A DNA stretch of 8,934 nucleotides from contig JAHIYS010000120.1 in the NCBI GenBank assembly GCA_018814965.1, positions 1 through 8,934 of the forward strand, given 5' to 3'. Each line of letters begins with the position of its first letter. Position 1 is the first letter of the stretch. Source of the DNA: Gammaproteobacteria bacterium. Its GTDB lineage: Bacteria > Pseudomonadota > Gammaproteobacteria > UBA9339. Positions 1 through 5,252 of this stretch are shown piece after piece. The translations under genes were made by a program, and so were the position numbers. A model generated the notes under the pieces. The model did no database searches. It worked only from the letters and a program-made list of their open reading frames with translations, and was not told the origin of the DNA.

Positions 1-265
1 CCCCCTGCTTTTTAATGCATCATCCTAAAGTCGATAGTTGCAAGCTACCATGAACTCTAATATAACAAATCCAGCTGTTTTTTTGAAAACTTTTTATTAG
101 TTGGTTTTTGGTTAAAATTTATTTTCGACCAACTTCTTCTTATTTTGTGAGAAAGAATAATAATTTTATCTCCAAATATCCCTAAAATATCTAAAAACAA
201 TTTGTAATCAATGCATTAAGATTTACAAGAGATATTTTAACGCTAATTAATCTAAAAAAACACCT
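1..265. other. AT-rich spacer without a gene
   Basis: This is the stretch downstream of the 5'-nucleotidase stop codon. I see no convincing coding frame, RNA gene or strong terminator in it. A 7-bp inverted repeat (AGTTGGT at 99-105, ACCAACT at 128-134) encloses a 22-base AT-rich loop and is too weak to call. A run of seven T on the minus strand lies just past the nucleotidase stop, but no solid stem precedes it. Confidence 0.5.
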
Positions 266-1147
266 TTAGGACCGGTTTTTTATTCCATGAGGCACATGGC
301 CTGTGGCAACGTGTTGGCTAGCTGAAAGGCAATAACCCTCTTGATCATCAAAGAAAAAATCAGCGCCAAAAGCATTTAAAAATTCTGCTTTATCCATTCC
401 TCCCAAAAACAGGGCCTCATCTATCCTAATCCCCCATTGGCGGAAAGTTCTGATTACACGTTCATGGGCAGGGGCTGAGCGCGCAGTGACGAGTGCAGTG
501 CGAATAGGGCAGTTCTCATACGGTAATTGCCTTTGTAAGCTATGTAGCTTAGCTAGAAATCCTTGTAGGGGTCCATATGGTAGTGGTTTTAAGGCTGAGT
601 TCTGTTCGTTTCTGGCAAAGGCCTCAAGACCATTTTTATGATAGATTTGTTCTGCCTCATCAGAAAACAGGACCGCATCACCATCAAAAGCGATTCTCAG
701 TTGTTCTCTGTCATTAGGGATGGTTATAGATGGTAGGATAGTAGCGGCGGCGCATCCAGATTCCAAAGCTTCTTTGACATCAAAATGATTGGTTGAAAGG
801 AATAGGTGGGATTTGAATGCCTTGGCATATTTATGAGTACTCAAGCCGCTTGTAAAAACCGCCCTTGTTATGTCTAGATTATGATGTTTAATACTATTAA
901 AAATCCTTAACCCAGTATCAGCGCTATTTCGTGAAAGTAATATTACTTCTACATGTTCACCATACTTATTGAGATTTAATAGCTTTTTAACTAGAGGAAA
1001 TGCTACGCCTGGTTCTAAAATGTCAGTTTCATGTTCAACCTGATACTTAGAATAAGCTGCAACACCTTGTGTTTCATAAAGCGTGTTACTTGTATCAAGG
1101 TTAAATAAAGCTCGTGAGGAGATAGCAATTATAAGTTTTGTGTCCAT
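266..1147 (-). CDS. Cytosolic 5'-nucleotidase, cN-I family
   Basis: Predicted cytoplasmic enzyme that removes phosphate from nucleoside 5'-monophosphates, in purine and pyrimidine salvage or turnover. The 293-residue protein matches the cN-I type 5'-nucleotidase family along its length. Visible landmarks are the N-terminal strand KLIIAISSRALF (4-15), the region EVILLSRNSADTGLRIF (67-83), a HAD-like acidic motif FDGDAVLFSDE (154-164, with D155 and D157), TARSAPAHER (221-230) and the late acidic pair FFFDD (264-268). No signal peptide or membrane helix is seen. The ATG at 1147 is the first start after an in-frame TGA two codons upstream; its Shine-Dalgarno is weak (GAAG almost touching the ATG). 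It is the last gene of a minus-strand series, but a 213-base repeat-filled gap separates it from the carbonic anhydrase, so co-transcription is doubtful. The family call is firm; the preferred substrate cannot be read from the sequence. Confidence 0.88.
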   Translation of the reverse strand: MDTKLIIAISSRALFNLDTSNTLYETQGVAAYSKYQVEHETDILEPGVAFPLVKKLLNLNKYGEHVEVILLSRNSADTGLRIFNSIKHHNLDITRAVFTSGLSTHKYAKAFKSHLFLSTNHFDVKEALESGCAAATILPSITIPNDREQLRIAFDGDAVLFSDEAEQIYHKNGLEAFARNEQNSALKPLPYGPLQGFLAKLHSLQRQLPYENCPIRTALVTARSAPAHERVIRTFRQWGIRIDEALFLGGMDKAEFLNAFGADFFFDDQEGYCLSASQHVATGHVPHGIKNRS

Positions 1148-1185
1148 GCTTCATTATAAACAATAGTTGGCTATCTATCTACCGT

Positions 1186-1206
1186 AAAAGGGGTCAAGTT
1201 CTGAAT
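1186..1206 (+). repeat. Solo arm of the GGGGTCAAGT repeat family
   Basis: The sequence AAAAGGGGTCAAGT followed by TCTGAAT matches one arm of the palindrome at 5127-5185 (AAAAGGGGTCAAGT then CTTGAAT) with small differences. No inverted partner lies nearby, so this looks like a half-element or a decayed copy. It sits about 40 bases upstream of the 5'-nucleotidase ATG. Confidence 0.65.
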
Positions 1207-1275
1207 GATCCATACATTTTTTATTGAGTCAATGTTAGTATAATTATCTATTGTCATGCTCTTTTTTTGCCATCA

Positions 1276-1360
1276 TGGGACCGTCGCAATCTGAAAGTAT
1301 TTGTCATTCCCGCATGCTTTTGGCGGGAATGACAAATACTTTCAGATTGCGACAGGCCCA
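1276..1360. repeat. Perfect palindromic element with 31-bp arms
   Basis: The left arm at 1283-1313 (starting GTCGCAATCTGAAAG, ending CATTCCCGC) and the right arm at 1323-1353 are exact reverse complements over 31 bp, with a 9-base loop (ATGCTTTTG). TGGG at 1276-1279 pairs with CCCA at 1357-1360, which extends the symmetry past a short mismatch. The element starts directly after the carbonic anhydrase stop codon. No T-run follows the stem on either strand, so it is not a typical intrinsic terminator. Its ends resemble those of the larger element at 3961-4086, so it is probably a REP- or MITE-like mobile repeat. Confidence 0.85.
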
Positions 1361-2008
1361 TTAATGATCAATCAAAACAAACTTTTCCTGGCTTTGATCG
1401 TAGTGAAAAACATTGGCTGTTGCCAAATCGAACCACCATCCATGTATTGTTAGTTGGTTGGTTTGTAGGCGTTGTGCTACTTGAGGATAGGTTTTTAAGT
1501 TATCTAATTGTTGTAATACATTTACCTGTGATAATAAATCGCAGGGGCTAAGTAATGAATCTGTTAGTGGGTTATTTTTAAATCGTTGATAGGATGAATT
1601 GGCGTATTCTAGCCATTTATTTAATTCTGGCAATTGGCAACAAGCATGATTCGACTTGTTTTCAAGAATAGTATGCATTGCTCCACATTCAGAGTGACCG
1701 CAGACCACAATATCTTTTACCTCTAAGTTAAGCAATGAGAACTCTATAGCGGCAGAAACAGAAGGGTCTATCTGATGATTGCCTTGAGGGTTATGGTCAT
1801 ATGGCGGAATCAAGTTGCCAATATTACGCAGTACGAATAAATCACCGGGGTCACTTGAAGCAAAAACATTAGGTACAACTCTGCTATCACAGCAGGCAAC
1901 AAAAAGTGCGTCAGGGGAATGTTGTGATGCAAGTTTTGAAAATTTATTGCGATATTTGTCGAGGGAGTTTTTTCTAAAATCAATAATACCTTCAATTAAT
2001 TTTTTCAT
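1361..2008 (-). CDS. Beta-class carbonic anhydrase, CynT-like
   Basis: Zinc enzyme that interconverts CO2 and bicarbonate in the cytoplasm. With the ATG at 2008 the protein has 215 residues, close to the length of E. coli CynT, and its beginning (MKKLIEGIIDFRKN) resembles CynT's MKEIIDGFLKFQRE. The zinc site is complete: CCDSR supplies C39 and D41 with R43, and HSEC supplies H105 and C108. The family strand PGDLFVLRNIGN and the block IDPSVSAAIEFSLLNLEVKDIVVCGHSECGAM are also present. A TTG six codons upstream (2026) would start inside the repeat-derived sequence and is disfavoured. No good Shine-Dalgarno is visible for either start. The gene lies 52 bases downstream of an arginine decarboxylase on the same strand, with a terminator-like palindrome between them. 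A role in handling the CO2 released by decarboxylation is possible but is inference. Confidence 0.93.
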   Translation of the reverse strand: MKKLIEGIIDFRKNSLDKYRNKFSKLASQHSPDALFVACCDSRVVPNVFASSDPGDLFVLRNIGNLIPPYDHNPQGNHQIDPSVSAAIEFSLLNLEVKDIVVCGHSECGAMHTILENKSNHACCQLPELNKWLEYANSSYQRFKNNPLTDSLLSPCDLLSQVNVLQQLDNLKTYPQVAQRLQTNQLTIHGWWFDLATANVFHYDQSQEKFVLIDH

Positions 2009-2024
2009 GCTTGGTTTTACCGAC

Positions 2025-2052
2025 AAAAGGGGTCAAGTATAGACTTGACCCC
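2025..2052 (-). terminator. Palindromic repeat acting as a likely terminator
   Basis: GGGGTCAAGT (2029-2038) and ACTTGACCCC (2043-2052) form a perfect 10-bp stem with a 4-base loop. Read on the minus strand, the stem starts 8 bases after the stop codon of the decarboxylase and is followed by TTTT, the layout of an intrinsic terminator. The same arm sequence occurs at 1186 and 5127, so this is a repeat copy that may have taken over termination. It would separate the decarboxylase transcript from the carbonic anhydrase. Confidence 0.6.
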
Positions 2053-2060
2053 GTTATTGA

Positions 2061-2588
2061 TTACATAACAAATACTGCAGCAGCAAGTACAGTGGTCCAT
2101 AAACCATTTTTATTGCCTTCTGATGATTGGCAAAAATTTCTAGTTAAGAACTTGTAGTCACATGCTTTGTAGTGTTTTTTCCTTTCATCCCAGGCGCTAT
2201 TTGGATCAAAAGATATACCAATGGTTGTGGCTAACATGGTAGCAGCCAAGTCTTCAGCATATTCTCCAGAAGTTTTAGCAGTTTCACCGAAGGCATGATG
2301 CTCAGAGAGATATCCATGATGATCAGGATCGTTAGGTACGCCAAGACCAATGGCAGCAGATATCAAGCGATTGGGCTCATTGGTATCGTTTCTTGCCATA
2401 ACACAAAATGTTATTTGACCAGCTTTCAATGATTTTACGCCAGCTGAGGTTGATATAATCTTACATTTTGGTGGAAAAATACTAGAGACGTATACTAGGT
2501 TGCATTTTTCTATACCTGCTGATCGTAGTGCTGCTTCAAAAGAAGCTAGTCTATCTTTATGTACCCCAGCACCTCTAACAAAAAACAT
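2061..2588 (-). CDS. pdaD: Pyruvoyl-dependent arginine decarboxylase (Ser-Ser type)
   Basis: Converts arginine to agmatine and CO2, using a pyruvoyl group made by self-cleavage of the proenzyme into beta and alpha chains. In this 175-residue frame the cleavage motif is CNLVYVSSIFPP, with the scissile S35-S36 bond and the conserved N30. E96 in YLSEHHAFG lies where the family's catalytic glutamate is expected (MEYEG in the M. jannaschii enzyme). The hydrophobic C-terminus LWTTVLAAAVFVM fits the family. The N-terminus is odd. The ATG at 2588 has no good Shine-Dalgarno. A better one (GGAGAG, 2619-2624) serves an in-frame ATG at 2612 that opens MDNFVP, hits TAA at 2592-2594, and resumes as KMFFVRGAGV. 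The ancestral gene probably started at 2612, and translation now needs reinitiation at 2588. Only 14 bases separate the 2612 start from the stop of the upstream DHS-like gene, so the two form an operon. The family is sure; activity is uncertain. Confidence 0.85.
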   Translation of the reverse strand: MFFVRGAGVHKDRLASFEAALRSAGIEKCNLVYVSSIFPPKCKIISTSAGVKSLKAGQITFCVMARNDTNEPNRLISAAIGLGVPNDPDHHGYLSEHHAFGETAKTSGEYAEDLAATMLATTIGISFDPNSAWDERKKHYKACDYKFLTRNFCQSSEGNKNGLWTTVLAAAVFVM

Positions 2589-2591
2589 TTT

Positions 2592-2624
2592 TTAAGGAAC
2601 AAAGTTATCCATTTATATCTCTCC
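2592..2624 (-). promoter_or_regulatory. Ribosome binding site and 6-codon frame before pdaD
   Basis: On the minus strand GGAGAG (2619-2624) lies 6 bases before the ATG at 2610-2612, ideal spacing. The frame encodes MDNFVP and ends at TAA (2592-2594), three bases before the ATG of the main decarboxylase frame, in the same phase. It can be read as a nonsense mutation at codon 7 of the true gene, or as a short leader that feeds ribosomes to the next ATG by reinitiation. The encoded VP-x-K-MFF pattern resembles family N-termini (compare VPKDYF in the second decarboxylase of this window), which favours mutation of the original gene. Confidence 0.75.
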
Positions 2625-2626
2625 AG

Positions 2627-3649
2627 TTATTTGTTTAATAGTAAGTTATAGTTTTTAGGCTGCCTATTTTCCCACGATTTTTTATGGTAAGCATAACTCG
2701 CAATCAATGGTAAAGCTATAGTTGCTTCAGAAAATACCATTTGTTCAAAGTCGTCGTGGACTTTGCCCCAAGAGTGAGCCTCTTTAAGCGTAGATCCAGA
2801 TAATGCTCCATCCCTTTCGTCAGCAACAGTAATTTGAATTGCATATTTATGCATATCAACCTCTTCACCAATAATCTCTGCAGCAACAGTTATGTCTTGA
2901 GCAAAGTTTTTTGGTACGCCACCGCCAACCATGAAAAGGCCGGTAGTTTTGGCTTCTATTTTGATTTTAGTTAGCTCTAAGAAATCTTTAGCTGAATCGA
3001 TAGTTACCATCTCTTTGCCTTGGCGGTGCCATTGATGGTAGATCAAGCCGAAACCAGCACTGCAGTCTGAAAACGCTGGAACAAAAATAGGAACATTTTT
3101 TTGATAAGCTAGTTTTACGATAGATTCCGATTCGAAATTATTATCAACTAAGTATTTGCCCATTGCTTCAATGAACTCTCTTGAAGAGTAGGGGCGTGGT
3201 TTTAGAGAATCACAGATTTTGGCGATGGTCATGTCGCATTCACGGAGCTCATCTTCGTCTATGTAGGTATCATAAATTCTATCGATATGTTGCTTAAGTA
3301 AGGCATCATCGTTGGCAAAAGGGGATCCTTGATAGTGGTTAAATCCTAGTCCTTCAAAGAAATCCTGGTCTACAATATTGGCGCCAGTTGAAACTATAGC
3401 GTCTACCATATTGTTTTCAATCATGTCTAAAACTACTTTTTTTAATCCTGCACTAAATAGTGATCCAGCTAAGCAGAGAATGGTGGAGCATTTTGTGTCT
3501 TCTAGCATGGTGGTATAGATAGTGGCCGCGCGTGCTAGGTTTCTCGCTTGAAAGGCCATTTTTTTATACTGTTCTACGATAGGAATGGCATCAAATGTTT
3601 TGATGTCTATGTGTTCAACTTTAACATCAAGTAGCTCTTTTTTTTGCAT
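2627..3649 (-). CDS. Deoxyhypusine synthase-like protein
   Basis: In eukaryotes and archaea this family moves the aminobutyl group of spermidine, with NAD, onto a lysine of eIF5A. Bacterial relatives have no eIF5A target and are thought to act on small polyamines, homospermidine synthesis being the usual proposal. The 340-residue protein keeps the NAD-fold landmarks CLAGSLFSAGLKKVV (59-73), DAIVSTGANIVDQDF (83-97), FMVGGGVPKNF (239-249) and the signature SGSTLKEAHSWGKV (284-297), whose K296 corresponds to the catalytic lysine of human DHS. I chose the ATG at 3649 because AGGAG (3659-3663) precedes it by 9 bases. A TTG at 3688 would add 13 residues but falls inside the predicted -10 box. The gene is first in an operon with the pyruvoyl arginine decarboxylase, so agmatine or agmatine-derived polyamines are the likely link. 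The exact donor and acceptor cannot be told from sequence. Confidence 0.88.
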   Translation of the reverse strand: MQKKELLDVKVEHIDIKTFDAIPIVEQYKKMAFQARNLARAATIYTTMLEDTKCSTILCLAGSLFSAGLKKVVLDMIENNMVDAIVSTGANIVDQDFFEGLGFNHYQGSPFANDDALLKQHIDRIYDTYIDEDELRECDMTIAKICDSLKPRPYSSREFIEAMGKYLVDNNFESESIVKLAYQKNVPIFVPAFSDCSAGFGLIYHQWHRQGKEMVTIDSAKDFLELTKIKIEAKTTGLFMVGGGVPKNFAQDITVAAEIIGEEVDMHKYAIQITVADERDGALSGSTLKEAHSWGKVHDDFEQMVFSEATIALPLIASYAYHKKSWENRQPKNYNLLLNK

Positions 3650-3658
3650 TTTTAAACG

Positions 3659-3663
3659 CTCCT
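3659..3663 (-). promoter_or_regulatory. Shine-Dalgarno that fixes the DHS-like start
   Basis: AGGAG on the minus strand, 9 bases before the ATG at 3649. The upstream TTG at 3688 has no comparable site. Confidence 0.7.
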
Positions 3664-3687
3664 TTTGCTGAATTTTAAATGTTTCCA

Positions 3688-3716
3688 ATTATTAGAGAAA
3701 TATAGTGGTTTAGCAA
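3688..3716 (-). promoter_or_regulatory. Candidate sigma-70 promoter of the DHS-like/decarboxylase operon
   Basis: On the minus strand TTGCTA (3711-3716, four of six consensus bases) is followed after 17 bases by AATAAT (3688-3693, five of six). Transcription would start near 3680, about 30 bases before the ATG at 3649. This agrees with the chosen start and excludes the upstream TTG. Confidence 0.5.
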
Positions 3717-3780
3717 GTTTTTTTTGTTGTTTGGAGTTATTTATTTTTTGGTGTTTTGTTGAGAGTGTGGGCTGGAGTTT

Positions 3781-3879
3781 ATGTCGTGGTTATCAGGTTG
3801 TAGTATTGCTATTTTAATCCTGCTAAAAGTTATCTTTTTTGTCATGTCGGAAAGAGTTGGTATATATAAAATTCAATAA
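3781..3879 (+). CDS. Possible 32-residue hydrophobic small protein
   Basis: An ATG with GGAG only 3 bases upstream opens a 32-codon frame. Its middle, SIAILILLKVIFFVM, could form one membrane-spanning helix, followed by a polar, mildly basic tail (SERVGIYKIQ). Such a shape occurs in small membrane proteins and type I toxins, but AT-rich non-coding DNA gives hydrophobic frames by chance. There is no homology I can name, the ribosome-site spacing is short, and no promoter is evident. Treat it as a weak candidate. Confidence 0.15.
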   Translation: MSWLSGCSIAILILLKVIFFVMSERVGIYKIQ

Positions 3880-3960
3880 ATTAGTGGAAGTGGTAATGCA
3901 AAAATTTTCGGATCCTGGCGAACCCAGAAGCTATTTAGCTTTCGTGTTTGGACTAGGTTA

Positions 3961-4086
3961 TGGGGCAGTTGTAATCTGAAAATCTTGTATCCTGGATCCC
4001 GCGGTCATAGTTGCGGGACTACACTGCTGGGTTTTGTCGCCACGTTTTCATGGGGCAACGAAAATATCTCAGGTTGCAACAGCGCC
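3961..4086. repeat. Decayed palindromic (MITE-like) element
   Basis: The left end (TGGGGCAGTTGTAATCTGAA, 3961-3980) and the reverse complement of the right end (GGCGCTGTTGCAACCTGAGA, from 4086) match at about 15 of 20 positions when aligned from the GG, so they are imperfect terminal inverted repeats. An inner stem TCCCGC (3997-4002)/GCGGGA (4013-4018) lies in the left half. The ends share the core GTYGYAAYCTGARA with the perfect palindrome at 1276-1360, which suggests one repeat family, here longer and diverged. No transposase is encoded. Confidence 0.6.
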
Positions 4087-4134
4087 GTTATACATAGCTA
4101 AAGCTTGTGTCTATCAATGCTGCTTGATTTAAGC

Positions 4135-5103
4135 TTACAAAAAATAGTTACGACAAAGAGAGGTAAATGCCGGGAGATCGTCACAAATATTGATCTGGTT
4201 AGAAAAATCCTTACGGTTAGGTATAGTGCGGGCATAGCTTTTGGCTAGTTTGCGTGCTTGGAGAACCGCCATCCTTTCATTTTCAAGAAGTTTTGCTAGT
4301 TGTTTAATGTGCGAGATAAATATTTCCCCAATCTCTTGTGATGTTGGAAGAATGCACGATTGCTGATTTATGTCTGCTATTAATTTTCCGATCAGCCATG
4401 GTTGTCCAACGCAAGCACGGGAAATCATTGCGCCATTACATCCAGTGGCAAACATATTTTTCAATGAATCAATACATTTAACATCACCATTGCCGATAAC
4501 TGGAATTTTCATCAGCCCAACAAAAAACTTAATTGCTTCTAGGCGGCAAGGGGTGTTAAACGTTTCTCCCCAGTTGCGCCCATGAACAACTACGCAATCG
4601 GCGCCAGCATCAGTGATTACTTTGGCAACTTCCTCGTTAGTTTTGTCATCGTTGATTGCTACCCGAATTTTAACCAAGAATGGTAGTGTGGTATTTTTGC
4701 GTATTGTGTTAAGTATATTATAGAGTTTGACTCGGTCTTTTAAAAGTGCTGATCCGCAGCCGTTATTATGAATTTTTGGTACTGAGCAGCCACAGTTAAA
4801 ATCGATTAGATCGGCGCCTGAGTCAGCAACTATTTTTGTTGCCTCGGCTAGCTCTTTGGGAATGCTGCCAACCAATTGAAAACAAACTGGTCCTTCATTT
4901 GGTGATCTATCAAGATACCGTTTTTGAGTTTGTCTTGAGTTTCTAACTAGAGCGCTTGCAGAGATCATTTCTGAGTAAGAGAAAGCTGGTTTGCTATATT
5001 CCCAGGCCAGGAGGCGATAAGGAGTAGTGCTAATGCCCGCTAATGGTCCCAGAATGATATTATTTGGAAAGCTTCTGTTGGCTATTTGTAAAGGTTTAAT
5101 CAT
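4135..5103 (-). CDS. tRNA-dihydrouridine synthase (Dus family)
   Basis: FMN- and NADPH-dependent reduction of uridine to dihydrouridine in tRNA. With the ATG at 5103 the protein has 322 residues, typical of DusB and DusC. It starts with the family strand NNIILGPLAGISTTPYR (14-30), followed by the catalytic loop DFNCGCSVPKIHNNGCGSALL (with C106 the expected catalytic cysteine), VKIR (K145), VVVHGR (H174) and the FMN-site strand IPVIGNGDV. One oddity is that the proline which normally follows the catalytic cysteine (GCP) is serine here (GCS); loop length is unchanged. The frame stays open to a GTG at 5232, but that extension would translate the palindromic repeat at 5127-5185 and matches nothing in the family, so I reject it. 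The ATG at 5103 lacks a strong Shine-Dalgarno. The gene is divergent from aaxB. Which U position it modifies cannot be told. Confidence 0.88.
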   Translation of the reverse strand: MIKPLQIANRSFPNNIILGPLAGISTTPYRLLAWEYSKPAFSYSEMISASALVRNSRQTQKRYLDRSPNEGPVCFQLVGSIPKELAEATKIVADSGADLIDFNCGCSVPKIHNNGCGSALLKDRVKLYNILNTIRKNTTLPFLVKIRVAINDDKTNEEVAKVITDAGADCVVVHGRNWGETFNTPCRLEAIKFFVGLMKIPVIGNGDVKCIDSLKNMFATGCNGAMISRACVGQPWLIGKLIADINQQSCILPTSQEIGEIFISHIKQLAKLLENERMAVLQARKLAKSYARTIPNRKDFSNQINICDDLPAFTSLCRNYFL

Positions 5104-5126
5104 TCTTGCCAAAATGCCATAGAGAG

Positions 5127-5185
5127 GAAAAGGGGTCAAGTCTTGAATTGTGAATTTTTCATAATTCAAGACTTGACCCCTTTTC
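5127..5185. repeat. 59-bp palindromic GGGGTCAAGT repeat in a divergent control region
   Basis: Arms at 5127-5149 and 5163-5185 are exact reverse complements over 23 bp and contain GGGGTCAAGTCTTGAAT. After a single G/T pair the symmetry continues with TGAA (5151-5154) and TTCA (5158-5161), leaving a TTT loop. An A-run before and a T-run after the stem make it terminator-like in both directions. It lies 23 bases upstream of the dus ATG and 67 bases upstream of aaxB, so dus transcription from further upstream must cross it. Similar motifs are known next to REP-associated tyrosine transposases; none is in this window. Confidence 0.85.
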
Positions 5186-5239
5186 TTCTTTTCTTCTGAT
5201 TCAATAATAGTACAATAGTTGTGTTTAATCACTCAATTC

Positions 5240-5246
5240 AAGGAGA
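5240..5246 (+). promoter_or_regulatory. Ribosome binding site of aaxB
   Basis: AAGGAGA stands 6 bases before the aaxB ATG, a near-ideal Shine-Dalgarno that fixes this start. A TACAAT at 5211-5216 could be a -10 box, but I find no matching -35 box, so no promoter is called. Confidence 0.85.
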
Positions 5247-5252
5247 AATATT

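Larger units (their letters stand above)
3717..4134. other. Spacer between dus and the DHS-like operon
   Basis: About 420 bases between the stop of the dihydrouridine synthase and the promoter of the DHS-like operon. It holds a decayed palindromic element (3961-4086) and two tiny plus-strand frames (3781-3879 and 3896-3979). No clear terminator, tRNA or conserved protein was recognised. Confidence 0.5.

Noticed and set aside
240..275. Terminator after the 5'-nucleotidase
   Set aside because: There is a T-run on the minus strand, but only a 3-bp stem can be drawn before it.
2009..2026. TTG start at 2026 for the carbonic anhydrase
   Set aside because: It lies against the repeat, and the ATG at 2008 aligns with the CynT N-terminus.
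1815..2042. 75-codon plus-strand frame opposite the carbonic anhydrase
   Set aside because: It is antisense to a well-supported gene and resembles no family.
3650..3688. TTG start at 3688 for the DHS-like gene
   Set aside because: No Shine-Dalgarno; it overlaps the predicted -10 box; the ATG at 3649 has AGGAG at 9 bases.
3896..3979. 27-codon plus-strand frame with GGAAG upstream
   Set aside because: It runs into the palindromic element and ends there; length and composition fit chance.
5173..5216. aaxB promoter using TTGACC in the repeat and TACAAT at 5211
   Set aside because: The spacing is 32 bases, far from the 16-18 needed.
5104..5232. N-terminal extension of the dihydrouridine synthase to a GTG at 5232
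   Set aside because: It would translate the palindromic repeat and adds 43 residues that fit no Dus family N-terminus; the ATG at 5103 gives the usual length.
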